Shown: in pieces, positions 16,762 through 25,289 of the stretch
Numbering within the stretch: position 1 is the first letter of the stretch
Layout of the letters: every line of letters starts with the position of its first letter
NCBI GenBank assembly: GCA_965203475.1
Contig: OZ241890.1
Span: forward strand, 1,116,001-1,180,000
Source: JABDMD01 sp965203475
GTDB lineage: Bacteria; Pseudomonadota; Gammaproteobacteria; UBA4575
DNA length: 64,000 nucleotides
Direction: 5' to 3'
Notes under the pieces: model-generated
Databases searched by the model: none
Told to the model about the DNA's origin: nothing
What the model saw: the letters and a program-made list of their open reading frames with translations, nothing else
Position numbers and translations under genes: made by a program

Positions 16762-17742
16762 ATGGTTATTAATAAAAATAGTTTAAGATCTTACTTACAA
16801 TTTTTTGGTTTATTAGTACTTGCTTTTCCTATATCTGGACTCAGCACATCCGATAATTTTGGCCCTAATATTGCGTACGATATGGTTGAAATTGTGCATG
16901 GGGAAATTGAGCTCATCAGAAAACAAAAACAAATCCCTGTTGATTCAAGAGAATATATTCCGGTTGAAAATGCATACCCACGCGAAGTGTATTTTCAAGC
17001 ACTAACACTTCGACAAAAAGCAGGCAGACTCTGTCATGAAACTTCGCAATTCCTATTAGCACCACCAGCTGTTGTACAGTATTCACTACCAAAAAATATA
17101 ACACCCAAAGACGTATATGAAATCGTAAATGATGCCTGGAGCCAAATACAATGTGCAAAAGCTGGCCTTGGCATTAGCGAAAAATTTGAATCTACAAGTA
17201 AAGATAATAACTCAAGCAAAACATTGACTGATGTTTTTAAAGCAATCGTTCAGGCAAATCGACAATTAAATTTAATACTCGAGCAACCCATTGAACAAGG
17301 TGATGTATATGCAGTAACAAAACAGGCAGATCAGTACATTGTTGACATTCTGAATAAACTTGCGCCTGTATGGAGTTTGACTGCACCTACAATGCCAGAA
17401 TATCAAGCTGGAATTGCACCAATTGATATTTATAAAAAAATGATTACAAACTTCAGGATCATTCAACGAATAGCAGATGAATCTGGAATTGATATGCTTC
17501 ATTTAGGGCCTGATATTCAAGAACCTATAACAACTACTGATGTGTTTGATTTAAGCTCTTTAATTCTCTCTGAACTACATTATTTTGCAACTCAAGCAGG
17601 GGTTGAGCGTATATACAAAATAGCGTCACATCCTGACAAAGTGTCTTCTGATGTTTATCAGCAAGCACTAATAGTAGAAACACATTTAGAAATTTTAGAA
17701 AATTTTACTAAAACTTATCCAACCTGGACCAGGTTAAATTAA
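16762..17742 (+). CDS. Periplasmic protein of repeated D-V-Y/F units, unknown function
   Basis: About 326 residues, with a signal peptide (SYLQFFGLLVLAFPISGLS) and then a chain of at least seven degenerate repeats, each opening with D/E-[VI]-[YF]: REVYFQAL, KDVYEIVN, TDVFKAIV, GDVYAVTK, IDIYKKMI, TDVFDLSS and SDVYQQAL. Each is followed by a helix with Leu/Ile every three to four residues, and the units are about 40-50 residues apart. This looks like a helical-repeat solenoid. No known family is recognised. I chose ATG 16762, with GGTG six bases upstream; GTG 16753 and TTG 16750 are possible. It follows the porin by 135 bases on the same strand, so the two may form one unit. Confidence 0.72.
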   Translation: MVINKNSLRSYLQFFGLLVLAFPISGLSTSDNFGPNIAYDMVEIVHGEIELIRKQKQIPVDSREYIPVENAYPREVYFQALTLRQKAGRLCHETSQFLLAPPAVVQYSLPKNITPKDVYEIVNDAWSQIQCAKAGLGISEKFESTSKDNNSSKTLTDVFKAIVQANRQLNLILEQPIEQGDVYAVTKQADQYIVDILNKLAPVWSLTAPTMPEYQAGIAPIDIYKKMITNFRIIQRIADESGIDMLHLGPDIQEPITTTDVFDLSSLILSELHYFATQAGVERIYKIASHPDKVSSDVYQQALIVETHLEILENFTKTYPTWTRLN

Positions 17743-18212
17743 TCTTTAATCATTTTTAGCAGTTTTGCAGAAAGATTGCTCTTTTCTTTAGACTTTTTAA
17801 ATTTCTCCTCCTGCCTTAATAGTTGACTTCGTGAGTAATGAGGTTGTGACATAGCATCTTCTGCTAGAGTAATAAAGCTATGATTAGGTTTCATACGCCC
17901 CGATTCAAGTTCTCTATGAGTTAATTCATAAAGTGTTTCAACACAAACAGAACCATCAATTACACATTCTCTGGTGAGTAACATATTATACTCTTGCAAT
18001 CTAGCTCTTTTAAATTTTTCCCTATCAACATTATCTGTCAACTTATTTTCTATTTGATCCATCAATTTTGTGTGCAACGACAATAAAGATACACGCTCCT
18101 CAACTGTAGTAGCTTTAGCATGCTCGCTAATAATTTCTTCTCTTAGTTGTTGAAAATTTATTTCTAGACCTTGAGATTTTTTAACGTCATCTACTATTTC
18201 TTTCAAACTCAT
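17739..18212 (-). CDS. Hypothetical protein, 157 residues
   Basis: Not recognised. A soluble, mostly helical, charged protein (MSLKEIVDDVKKSQGL... to LSAKLLKMIKD), with long Glu/Lys-rich helices and two cysteines in a RECVIDGSVCVETL segment. The ATG at 18212 is preferred to a TTG at 18224. It lies 19 bases after the gene at 18232 on the same strand, so they form a pair, and it ends tail to tail with the repeat protein with a 4-base overlap of the stop codons. Confidence 0.5.
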   Translation of the reverse strand: MSLKEIVDDVKKSQGLEINFQQLREEIISEHAKATTVEERVSLLSLHTKLMDQIENKLTDNVDREKFKRARLQEYNMLLTRECVIDGSVCVETLYELTHRELESGRMKPNHSFITLAEDAMSQPHYSRSQLLRQEEKFKKSKEKSNLSAKLLKMIKD

Positions 18213-18231
18213 ATAAATAGCCAATTGGATT

Positions 18232-18612
18232 CTAATTTAGAGTCTTAAATTCATACTTTTCATCAATTTCATTTAGAAATTTTTTTGCTAACTCTTGCGC
18301 AGCTTTATTTCTATCTTTCTGATCTGTATATGACCATTCTCGACAATACGAACAAATTTTTTCAGCTTGAGAGTTTTCGCTAGACACACCAAGTTTTTTA
18401 TTTAATACCAGAATTTGAGCACTAACGTCTATTAAATATTCTGAAATCTTATTTGTATCATTCTTCAAATCTTTGAATAAATTGAATTGCTTAACACAAA
18501 ACACCAGATCATTATCCCCTGTAGCTGCTTGTTTTAAATGAGGTATAAGCTTGTCACTTAATTCCTTTTCGAGAGAAGCTAATTGTGCATATAGTTTTGC
18601 TTTGGAAACCAT
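18232..18612 (-). CDS. Hypothetical helical protein, 126 residues
   Basis: Not recognised. It begins MVSKAKLYAQLASLEKELSD, a likely coiled coil, and contains a C-x-x-C pair (KICSYCREWSY) that could bind metal or form a disulfide. It lacks a signal peptide and is predicted to be cytoplasmic. It lies 25 bases from the stop codon of the PhzF gene upstream and is followed by the gene at 17739, so all three may be one transcript. Confidence 0.5.
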   Translation of the reverse strand: MVSKAKLYAQLASLEKELSDKLIPHLKQAATGDNDLVFCVKQFNLFKDLKNDTNKISEYLIDVSAQILVLNKKLGVSSENSQAEKICSYCREWSYTDQKDRNKAAQELAKKFLNEIDEKYEFKTLN

Positions 18613-18637
18613 TCAATTAATTGTTTCAATGAAATAC

Positions 18638-19528
18638 TTAACTGTAAGTGAGTTCGCCATCCAAAACTGATACTACACTTCCTCCAACATGAATTTCATA
18701 TTCTGAATTAACTTTTTGGGCACGCAACATAATGAGTGAAGGTCTGCGTAACGCATAGCCCTGCTCTATTCTTATCGATAGTTTAGGATTATGTTCGAAT
18801 TGATGTCTTAACAAATACGCCCCAAAAAATGCCGCTCCATTACCAGTTGCAGGGTCCTCCCTCGGGCCATGCGCCTCAAAGAAAAATCTAACACAAAAAT
18901 CATTTTTTTCATCGTGTGTTTGATTACAAAAAAGATAAAATAGCGGTGGATAGCCATTTTGAATCAAAGCCTTACATTTTTCTAAGTTTAAACCACTACG
19001 AAAAAGTGCCTCTAAAGTATTAATCGGCACCATAATTGCTGCAGTCCCCGCGGCTATAACCTGGATAGGCAGCCTAATATCAATATCCTCTTCTGTTAGA
19101 CCAATAGCAGGCGCAACTTGTTCAGTTTTTAATATATCACCGAAGGAAATTTTTGGAGCTTTAAACCATGCTACTTCAACATCATGCTCCATGGGCTCAA
19201 ATGAAACAGCTACCTGACCTACTGGTAAATTTAAATTTACGGCATCGATCTCATTATTCTCTAGAATTTTTCGAATAATATATGCCGTACCTAAAATAGG
19301 ATGACCTGCAAATTCTATTTCTTTCGAAGGTGTATAAATCTTTACTGAATATCCATTATTGTTTTGCTTTACTGGTGTTAAAAAAGTAGTTTCCGAATAA
19401 TTTATTTCGGCAGCGATCTTTTGCATTTCGGATTTTGGTAATTCACGTCCACTAATGACTACGGCTAATGGATTACCAGCTAAAGCTTGATTAGTAAAAA
19501 CATCAATGAAATATATAGACTTTTTCAT
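18638..19528 (-). CDS. PhzF-family isomerase/epimerase
   Basis: 296 residues with the two-domain diaminopimelate-epimerase-like fold of PhzF/YddE. The N-terminal DVFTNQALAGNPLAVV and the catalytic acid Glu46 in NYSETTFL are clear, as are the mid-protein EFAGHPILGTA and the C-terminal DPATGNGAA-type segment (EDPATGNGAAFFGAYLL). PhzF itself isomerises a phenazine precursor. The many stand-alone homologues such as YddE have no known substrate, and no phenazine genes are nearby. I therefore name only the family. Confidence 0.9.
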   Translation of the reverse strand: MKKSIYFIDVFTNQALAGNPLAVVISGRELPKSEMQKIAAEINYSETTFLTPVKQNNNGYSVKIYTPSKEIEFAGHPILGTAYIIRKILENNEIDAVNLNLPVGQVAVSFEPMEHDVEVAWFKAPKISFGDILKTEQVAPAIGLTEEDIDIRLPIQVIAAGTAAIMVPINTLEALFRSGLNLEKCKALIQNGYPPLFYLFCNQTHDEKNDFCVRFFFEAHGPREDPATGNGAAFFGAYLLRHQFEHNPKLSIRIEQGYALRRPSLIMLRAQKVNSEYEIHVGGSVVSVLDGELTYS

Positions 19529-19567
19529 TATAGTGTAAATATGCGGCAGTTATTTCTTTAGTGTTTA

Positions 19568-19999
19568 TTAAATATAAGTTTTAAGGCATGTTGTAGTTCC
19601 TTTTATTTTTCCATATTCTTTCTGATACCATTTACATCGAATCAAATTGTATTCCCAGCGTGATACATGCTTAATTTGTTCGCCCCAGCCTGGTTTTTCC
19701 CAATATTTTCCATCATTAAAACCAAATGTATTAACCCCTGTTCCATCTTCATATTCACATTCCCAATTTTTCACATCTACAATTTGGCAATCTTCATATT
19801 CATCTACTAGACTGGCTACCTCACTTATAATTTTATCTCCTTTGATATAATAGATCACACGCATTACAGGTCGCCAATCATGAGTATCTTCTTGTTCTAC
19901 GGTTGTTTTAGCAACGATATATGCATACACAGCTTTTTCATTGTCACAACCGAAATGAAATATTACTGTTATTATTGTTATGATAGTTTTTAAAGGCAT
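19568..19999 (-). CDS. Hypothetical secreted protein or lipoprotein, 143 residues
   Basis: Not recognised. A hydrophobic N-terminus (MPLKTIITIITVIFHFGC) ends in a Cys at residue 18. The residues before it do not match a classical lipobox well, so lipid attachment is only possible. The rest has six further cysteines and many aromatic residues (KYWEKPGWGEQIKHVSRWEY), consistent with a small disulfide-bonded periplasmic domain. It is a single gene on the minus strand, divergent from the one at 20050. Confidence 0.5.
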   Translation of the reverse strand: MPLKTIITIITVIFHFGCDNEKAVYAYIVAKTTVEQEDTHDWRPVMRVIYYIKGDKIISEVASLVDEYEDCQIVDVKNWECEYEDGTGVNTFGFNDGKYWEKPGWGEQIKHVSRWEYNLIRCKWYQKEYGKIKGTTTCLKTYI

Positions 20000-20049
20000 A
20001 GCTATTTCTTAAGTGATAATAAAAATTTAGTTTTATAGTTTTAGTTAAA

Positions 20050-20460
20050 ATGAATAAAAATGATTATATATTAATATCTAATCTTTCGAATACGTTAGCC
20101 AAAAATAATTACTACATTACGTATGCAAAATCGTTGCTAGGCACAAATTCTATAGATACCTCCTCACTTGATAACAATAAATTAATAACTGAAATGTTTA
20201 AATTCTTTGTTCAATCCAAAGAGTTACGTATTTATTTTCAAAATTCTCAGACCGATCTCGAGGAATTGTATATAGAAGCCAATAGTAGATTGGCTAGTTT
20301 TTCAATTTCAGAAAAGCATTCGAATCAAGATAAAGAATCAACCTTTATAGATATATGGGACAACGAGGTATATGTAAATATTCAAGATTTAAAAAAACTG
20401 TACGCAAACAAGTGTATTGTATTCCCAAATTCTTTACTAAAAAAATTACAAAATGAATGA
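20050..20460 (+). CDS. Hypothetical protein, 136 residues
   Basis: Not recognised. A soluble, Asn/Ser/Leu-rich sequence starting MNKNDYILISNLSNTLAKNN, mostly helical, with no signal, membrane span or metal motif. It ends 19 bases before the 3' end of the convergent tRNA-Ser gene. Its strongly AT-rich codons match the local background. Confidence 0.45.
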   Translation: MNKNDYILISNLSNTLAKNNYYITYAKSLLGTNSIDTSSLDNNKLITEMFKFFVQSKELRIYFQNSQTDLEELYIEANSRLASFSISEKHSNQDKESTFIDIWDNEVYVNIQDLKKLYANKCIVFPNSLLKKLQNE

Positions 20461-20479
20461 AATCTGTTTGTCATATTGA

Positions 20480-20570
20480 TGGCGGAGAGAGAGGGATTCG
20501 AACCCTCGGTACGGTATTACCGTACACTCACTTTCCAGGCGAGCCCGTTCGACCACTCCGGCATCTCTCC
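20480..20570 (-). tRNA. tRNA-Ser (anticodon GGA)
   Basis: On the minus strand the gene starts GGAGAGATGCCGGAGTGG and ends with an encoded CCA at 20482-20480. The acceptor stem GGAGAGA pairs with TCTCTCC, and the T arm has GGTTCGAATCC. The anticodon loop is CTGGAAA with anticodon GGA, and the long variable arm (GTACGGTAATACCGTAC) is typical of class II serine tRNA. It reads UCC and UCU codons. All stems pair without mismatch. Confidence 0.97.
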
Positions 20571-20883
20571 TACATACTTCCTCTACTAAGAGTCCAATCG
20601 ATATAATCTTACCCAGCACTGAGAAATGTCAATCTTCACTTAACTTTAAAATGCTCACAGCATCCAATGATACGCCGCTTATTCGTACGTCCTGTACTCA
20701 CACTCACTTTCCTGGTGAAGAGACTAGCAGACAATATCTACATACCTAAATCAGACGTAGTTTACTTTCGACCTCCGGCATCTCTCCCAACATGAATATG
20801 GGTACTACACGCAAATTACGTATAGCGCAGCTATACCTTATTCTGGAGTTTCGTTCTAAATAGAGGTGACGAAATAGATTCAG
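20571..20883. other. Gene-free stretch upstream of tRNA-Ser
   Basis: 313 bases. Besides the tRNA remnant it must hold the tRNA promoter. No integrase gene or insertion-sequence end is present, and no reading frame of note was seen. Confidence 0.4.
20695..20787 (-). pseudogene. Decayed partial copy of tRNA-Ser
   Basis: About 200 bases upstream of the intact tRNA-Ser, the same strand carries fragments of it in the same order. A 15-base piece of the 5' end (acceptor stem and start of the D arm) is identical at 20773-20787 and 20556-20570. It is followed by a near-copy of the D-loop segment (TTTCGACC, minus one base) and, further on, of the anticodon-arm segment (ACACTCACTTTCC, at about 20699-20711). 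Between these the sequence has insertions and the 3' half is lost. It cannot fold as a tRNA. It may be a failed duplication or the scar of an element that integrated in the tRNA. Confidence 0.65.
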
Positions 20884-21219
20884 TCACGACTTCTTGCTGT
20901 CGTTACTTGGATTATATATTGAGGTAGGGAAATGAGCGATATTCTCACCTGCTTCTGAGATTTTTGCCACACCTTGTTTATGGACTTCATCAATTCTAAT
21001 AACGGCATGCATAGGAATAAATGTACGCTTAACTTGTTCAAATTCAGTTTTTAACTTTTCTTCACTAGGATCCACTACTACGCTACTTCGTTCATCAAAT
21101 ACTATTTCTTCAATTGTAATAAAACCATACATATCAGATTGATACACCTTTCTAGCATATACTTCATATACTTTGCTTTGATTGTAAAAACTAACTCGGT
21201 AAATATTTTTCTTTGACAT
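20884..21219 (-). CDS. DUF1820 family protein
   Basis: 111 residues: an N-terminal IYRVSFYNQSKVYEVYARKV, a central YGFITIEEIVFDERSSVVVD and a C-terminal FIPMHAVIRIDEV. This is the conserved pattern of DUF1820, a small cytoplasmic protein found across gammaproteobacteria. Its function is unknown. It is followed (upstream on the minus strand) by a phosphoesterase gene 19 bases away, so the two are probably co-transcribed. Confidence 0.9.
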   Translation of the reverse strand: MSKKNIYRVSFYNQSKVYEVYARKVYQSDMYGFITIEEIVFDERSSVVVDPSEEKLKTEFEQVKRTFIPMHAVIRIDEVHKQGVAKISEAGENIAHFPTSIYNPSNDSKKS

Positions 21220-21238
21220 AAATTTTTAGACTTTTAAT

Positions 21239-21973
21239 TTATTTAAATCTCACTAACTTTTCAGCATTAAAGTTCTTAACGGTCTGATAACCCAAGTACC
21301 CTCGTGGATTACAAATTACGCGCGTGCCATGTTTAGTATAATCACTAGCATGATGAATATGGCCATGCACCCATAAATCAATCTCTTGATCCTTAAGCAT
21401 CGGTTCTAGTTGGTTACAATAAGCATATCTTAAAAAATCCTCTGGATCAGATGCCCAACTTTTAAGTGTAGGCGCATGATGCGTGACAACAATGGTTGGT
21501 CCATCATGTGGCTTTGCTAATTCTTTTTCTAACCATTTTTTCGAAATATGATTCATTTTTATGAAATCTTTTGGAGTAATGCATGAATTACCAATTACGA
21601 TATAACGAAAATCATTCATTATACTGAGCAATTCTTCCATCGCTCCTTCATCTTTACCTTCATTAAAATCTGTCCAAAGTGTGCACCCTAAAAACCGTGT
21701 GCCTTTTATCACTACACTTTTTTTCTCTAAATAATGAACGTTAGACCCTTTACTAATAACATCCAGCTCACCACATAAATCATTTATCTCATAACCCCAA
21801 TATTCATGATTTCCTGCAACATAAATCACGGGCATATTTAAGGTCATTAGCCACTCCAAACCGTCAATCCCTACGCCGATATCGCCCGCGGCGATGAGCA
21901 CATCGCAGTTTTTATCTGGCAGCTCAAAATTACCAAACTCTAGATGAATATCCGAGATAATTTGTATGTTCAT
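21239..21973 (-). CDS. Metallophosphoesterase, calcineurin-like
   Basis: 244 residues with the full set of metal ligands: D-x-H (ISDIHLE, residues 8-10), GD (AAGDIG), GNHE (VAGNHEYWG), HH (VVTHHAPT) and GHxH (WVHGHIHHA). It is a cytoplasmic hydrolase of phosphomono- or diesters. The sequence resembles single-domain Ser/Thr-phosphatase-like proteins of unknown substrate rather than the CpdA-like enzyme at 6687. It lies directly upstream of the DUF1820 gene. Confidence 0.88.
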   Translation of the reverse strand: MNIQIISDIHLEFGNFELPDKNCDVLIAAGDIGVGIDGLEWLMTLNMPVIYVAGNHEYWGYEINDLCGELDVISKGSNVHYLEKKSVVIKGTRFLGCTLWTDFNEGKDEGAMEELLSIMNDFRYIVIGNSCITPKDFIKMNHISKKWLEKELAKPHDGPTIVVTHHAPTLKSWASDPEDFLRYAYCNQLEPMLKDQEIDLWVHGHIHHASDYTKHGTRVICNPRGYLGYQTVKNFNAEKLVRFK

Positions 21974-22141
21974 TAAAAGTTGAGAGGCGACTGTTTTTAC
22001 TCGTGCTAGCGCATAGTTTGGTCAGAAATCATTGATTTTAATACTTAAATTATACCAGCCTGAGTAAGATCTCAGACTAAACGTATAGCTCATGTATCAG
22101 ATTAGTTAGACATGCTAATTTCTTGATTTTTATGGCATCTT

Positions 22142-23488
22142 TTAAATTGCCATATTTTTTATTATTTCCTCGCCAAAACCAGAAGTACTTACCAATGTAG
22201 CACCTGGCATGAGTCTTTCGAGATCTTCTTGAACTTCTTTTGAAGTACCGGGTCGTCTTCGTTCTCTTGCGGCAAAGCCTGCCCGAGCTCGAGCCAAATC
22301 GTATGTCACCGTTTTTGCTGCTATCGCACCTGATATACCTTTAACAACAAGATCTGCAGCTTCAATCCAACCCATAAAACGCAACATCATTTCTGCCGAT
22401 AAAATTATCGACCCAGGGTTTACACGATTCTTTCCTGCGTGCCCAGGGGCCGTCCCGTGTGTGGCTTCAAAGCAAGCTACTTCATCCGATATATTGGCCC
22501 CAGGCGCTATACCAATGCCTCCCACTTGAGCTGCAAGCGCATCAGAAATGTAATCGCCATTTAAATTTAATGTCGCAATGACATCATAATCTGCAGGTTT
22601 AAGTAATATTTGCTGTAAAAAGTTATCTGCAATTACATCTTTAATTACGATATCGTTTCCATTTTTAGGATTCTTAACCTTACACCAGGGTCCTTCACCA
22701 ATTACTTCTGCATTAAACTCTTGCGCAGCTAATGCGTAGCCCCAATTACGAAACGCACCTTCAGTGAACTTCATAATGTTGCCCTTATGAACAAGTGATA
22801 CAGATTTACGATCGTTATCGATTGCATACTGAATTGCTTTGCGAATCAATCGTGTGGAACCTTCTTTAGACACTGGCTTAATTCCAATGCCGGAAGTTTC
22901 AGGAAAACGAATTTTTGTTACATTCATTTCCTCACGCAAAAACTTAATTACTTTTTTCGCTTCATCAGATTGAGCTTCCCATTCTATTCCTGCATAAATA
23001 TCTTCCGTATTTTCACGAAATATCACCATATCTGTTGTTGCAGAATCTTTTAGCGGGGTGGGTGTACCTGAGAAATACCTAATTGGCCTTACACATGCAA
23101 ATAAATCTAATTCTTGGCGGATGGCAACATTCAAGGAACGCATTCCCTCGCCAACAGGAGTTGCTAATGGTCCTTTAATAGAAACCACGAATTTTTCCAT
23201 AACCTCTAATGATTCTTCAGGTAAAAAATCAGTTTCGCCATAAAGTCTTGCAGCTTTTTCGCCTGCATAAATTTCCATCCAGCTAATGCGGCGTTTATTG
23301 TTATACGCTTGTTTTACTGCCTCCGTAACTACACGACGCATCACTGGGGTTACATCGATTCCAATTCCATCCCCTTCTATATAGGGAATGATAGGAATAT
23401 CTGGAACCTCTATCGTTTTATCAGAATTGAGTGTAATTTGTTCCCCTTCGGCAGGGATTTGCACATGTTCATAAGGTTTGTGCGCCAT
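22142..23488 (-). CDS. icd: Isocitrate dehydrogenase (NADP-dependent)
   Basis: 448 residues (E. coli 416). Motifs include PYIEGDGIGIDVTPVM near the N-terminus, the isocitrate-binding RSLNVAIRQELDLFACVRPI with the serine that AceK phosphorylates in enteric bacteria, and the family segment LNGDYISDALAAQVGGIGIAPGAN-like region in the C-terminal half. It oxidises isocitrate to 2-oxoglutarate in the TCA cycle. Its position directly behind isocitrate lyase puts the two competing users of isocitrate side by side. It has a GAGG site before the ATG, and a terminator (23592-23624) separates it from aceA. Confidence 0.96.
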   Translation of the reverse strand: MAHKPYEHVQIPAEGEQITLNSDKTIEVPDIPIIPYIEGDGIGIDVTPVMRRVVTEAVKQAYNNKRRISWMEIYAGEKAARLYGETDFLPEESLEVMEKFVVSIKGPLATPVGEGMRSLNVAIRQELDLFACVRPIRYFSGTPTPLKDSATTDMVIFRENTEDIYAGIEWEAQSDEAKKVIKFLREEMNVTKIRFPETSGIGIKPVSKEGSTRLIRKAIQYAIDNDRKSVSLVHKGNIMKFTEGAFRNWGYALAAQEFNAEVIGEGPWCKVKNPKNGNDIVIKDVIADNFLQQILLKPADYDVIATLNLNGDYISDALAAQVGGIGIAPGANISDEVACFEATHGTAPGHAGKNRVNPGSIILSAEMMLRFMGWIEAADLVVKGISGAIAAKTVTYDLARARAGFAARERRRPGTSKEVQEDLERLMPGATLVSTSGFGEEIIKNMAI

Positions 23489-23591
23489 GGAAGACCTCTA
23501 TTTTTAAAATGCTTTAAATAACTTAATTAATTATAATTGAAACTTTACTCAGCCGCCGTTGTATGAATTAAATTACATGCTGAGCAAAAAT

Positions 23592-23624
23592 AAATCCCAG
23601 CATGTAGACTACATACTGGGATTT
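23592..23624 (-). terminator. Rho-independent terminator of aceA
   Basis: On the minus strand a stem of about 15 bp (AAATCCCAGTATGTA, three-base loop, TACATGCTGGGATTT, one mismatch) is followed by ATTTTTG. It begins 25 bases past the aceA stop codon and ends about 100 bases before icd. The poly-A side on the plus strand makes it possibly bidirectional. Confidence 0.85.
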
Positions 23625-23648
23625 TATTCATCAACAGTTTAAAACGAG

Positions 23649-24986
23649 CTAACTCGCAACTGCTTGTTCTTCAAATTGTTCTTCTTCAGTAGATCCTGTT
23701 AATGCTGTAACTGATGATGATCCACCTTGGATAACCGTCGTTACATCATCAAAATATCCAGCACCTACTTCTTGTTGATGAGATACAAATGTATAGCCGC
23801 GTTCACGTCCTTCAAATTCAGGCTCTTGAACCATCTCAACATAGTGTTTCATACCCTCGCCTCGTGCATAGTGGTATGCCAAGTCGAACGAGCGATACCA
23901 GTTTAAGTGGATACCTGCCAATGTAATGAATTGGAACTTATAACCTAAATCAGATAATTCTTCCTGGAAACTAGCAATTTGAGCATCACTCAAGTTCTTC
24001 CTCCAGTTAAATGACGGTGAACAATTGTAGGACATGATCTGACCAGGAACAGCAGCTTGCACAGCTTGTGCAAATTCACGCGCAAAGCCAATATCAGGTT
24101 TTCCTGTCTCACACCAAACTAAATCTGCATAGGGTGCATAAGCAACACCTCGACTAATTGCCTGCTCTAAACCATTCTTCACACGATAGAAACCTTCTTG
24201 AGTACGTTCACCTGCTAAAAATGGTTTATCATTTTCATCAAAATCAGAAGTTAATAAGTTTGCAGCTTCTGCATCTGTACGTGCTAATACAATTGTAGGT
24301 ACACCCATCACATCTGCCGCTAAACGTGCAGCCAGTAATTTTTGAACAGCTTCTTGAGTTGGCACTAAAACTTTTCCACCCATATGACCACATTTTTTAA
24401 CCGCAGCGAGTTGATCTTCAAAATGTACGCCTGCTGCACCATTTGAAATCATATTTTTCATTAACTCATACGCATTTAATACGCCACCAAATCCAGCTTC
24501 ACCATCAGCAACAATTGGTAGAAAATAATCAATGGCGTCGTCTTCTGACACATTTCCATCCATGATGGCCTTCCATTGAATTTCATCGGCACGCTTAAAG
24601 GTATTGTTGATACGACGCACCATGGTTGGAACTGAATCGTATGCATAAAGAGATTGATCGGGATACATCGTTTCAGAAGTATTTCCGTCTGCCGCGACCT
24701 GCCAACCTGAAAGATAAACTGCTTCTAATCCAGCCTTGGCTTGTTGCATCGCTTGTCCTGCCGTTATTGCACCAAAAGCATTTACATAACCTTTAGTTGC
24801 TGAGCCATTTACTTTGTCCCAAAGTTTTTCAGCACCTCGTCTGGCAATGGTATGTTCAGGTTGTAAACTTCCACGCAAACGTACAACATCCTCTGCCGAA
24901 TATTCTCGTTTTACGTTATCCCAGCGAGGGTTATTAGCCCAGTCTTGTTCTAGTTCTTTAATTTGTTCTGCTTTGCTCGTACTCAC
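23649..24986 (-). CDS. aceA: Isocitrate lyase
   Basis: 445 residues, with the catalytic loop KKCGHMGGKV (active Cys), the metal site regions (GEAGFGGVLNAYELM, FEDQLAAVKKC) and SWQ/SPSFNW (YNCSPSFNWRKNL). It splits isocitrate to glyoxylate and succinate, the first step of the glyoxylate shunt, so the organism can grow on C2 units such as acetate or fatty acids. It starts at GTG 24986, with AGGAG seven bases before. It has its own terminator. Malate synthase is not in the window. Confidence 0.97.
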   Translation of the reverse strand: MSTSKAEQIKELEQDWANNPRWDNVKREYSAEDVVRLRGSLQPEHTIARRGAEKLWDKVNGSATKGYVNAFGAITAGQAMQQAKAGLEAVYLSGWQVAADGNTSETMYPDQSLYAYDSVPTMVRRINNTFKRADEIQWKAIMDGNVSEDDAIDYFLPIVADGEAGFGGVLNAYELMKNMISNGAAGVHFEDQLAAVKKCGHMGGKVLVPTQEAVQKLLAARLAADVMGVPTIVLARTDAEAANLLTSDFDENDKPFLAGERTQEGFYRVKNGLEQAISRGVAYAPYADLVWCETGKPDIGFAREFAQAVQAAVPGQIMSYNCSPSFNWRKNLSDAQIASFQEELSDLGYKFQFITLAGIHLNWYRSFDLAYHYARGEGMKHYVEMVQEPEFEGRERGYTFVSHQQEVGAGYFDDVTTVIQGGSSSVTALTGSTEEEQFEEQAVAS

Positions 24987-25289
24987 AATTCACTCCTAAA
25001 AATAACCTCTACGTATTTAATCAGTACCTAAGCGACAAGGCAATGAAAGCCATAATTAATTATTACGCTTTTACAGGCGTTGTATACTAACAATAGTAAA
25101 TTATGGTGATTATAAAATTTGGGAAATTAGTCATGCAAGTCATGTATAAGGAAATAAGTGGCTTATTTCAACCTAGAAAATTGTAATTCTACTATCTAGG
25201 ATGGGGTATATTTAGAGCCTTAGCGCAGTAACGCTCAACTCTGTAAACTGCTCCAAACTGGAATTTAAAAACAACAATCAGGATGCATT
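24987..25289. promoter_or_regulatory. Divergent region between aceA and rraA
   Basis: 303 bases carrying the aceA promoter on the minus strand and the rraA promoter on the plus strand. A TATACT-containing dyad (GTTAGTATACAAC on minus) lies near 25082 and could be part of the aceA promoter. No other structure is evident. Confidence 0.35.

Noticed and set aside
18638..19528. Phenazine biosynthesis
   Set aside because: The PhzF-like protein stands alone; none of the other phz genes is in the window, and stand-alone family members are widespread.
22000..22100. Terminator between icd and the phosphoesterase gene
   Set aside because: Only a 5-bp CTGAG/CTCAG stem without a T-run is present.
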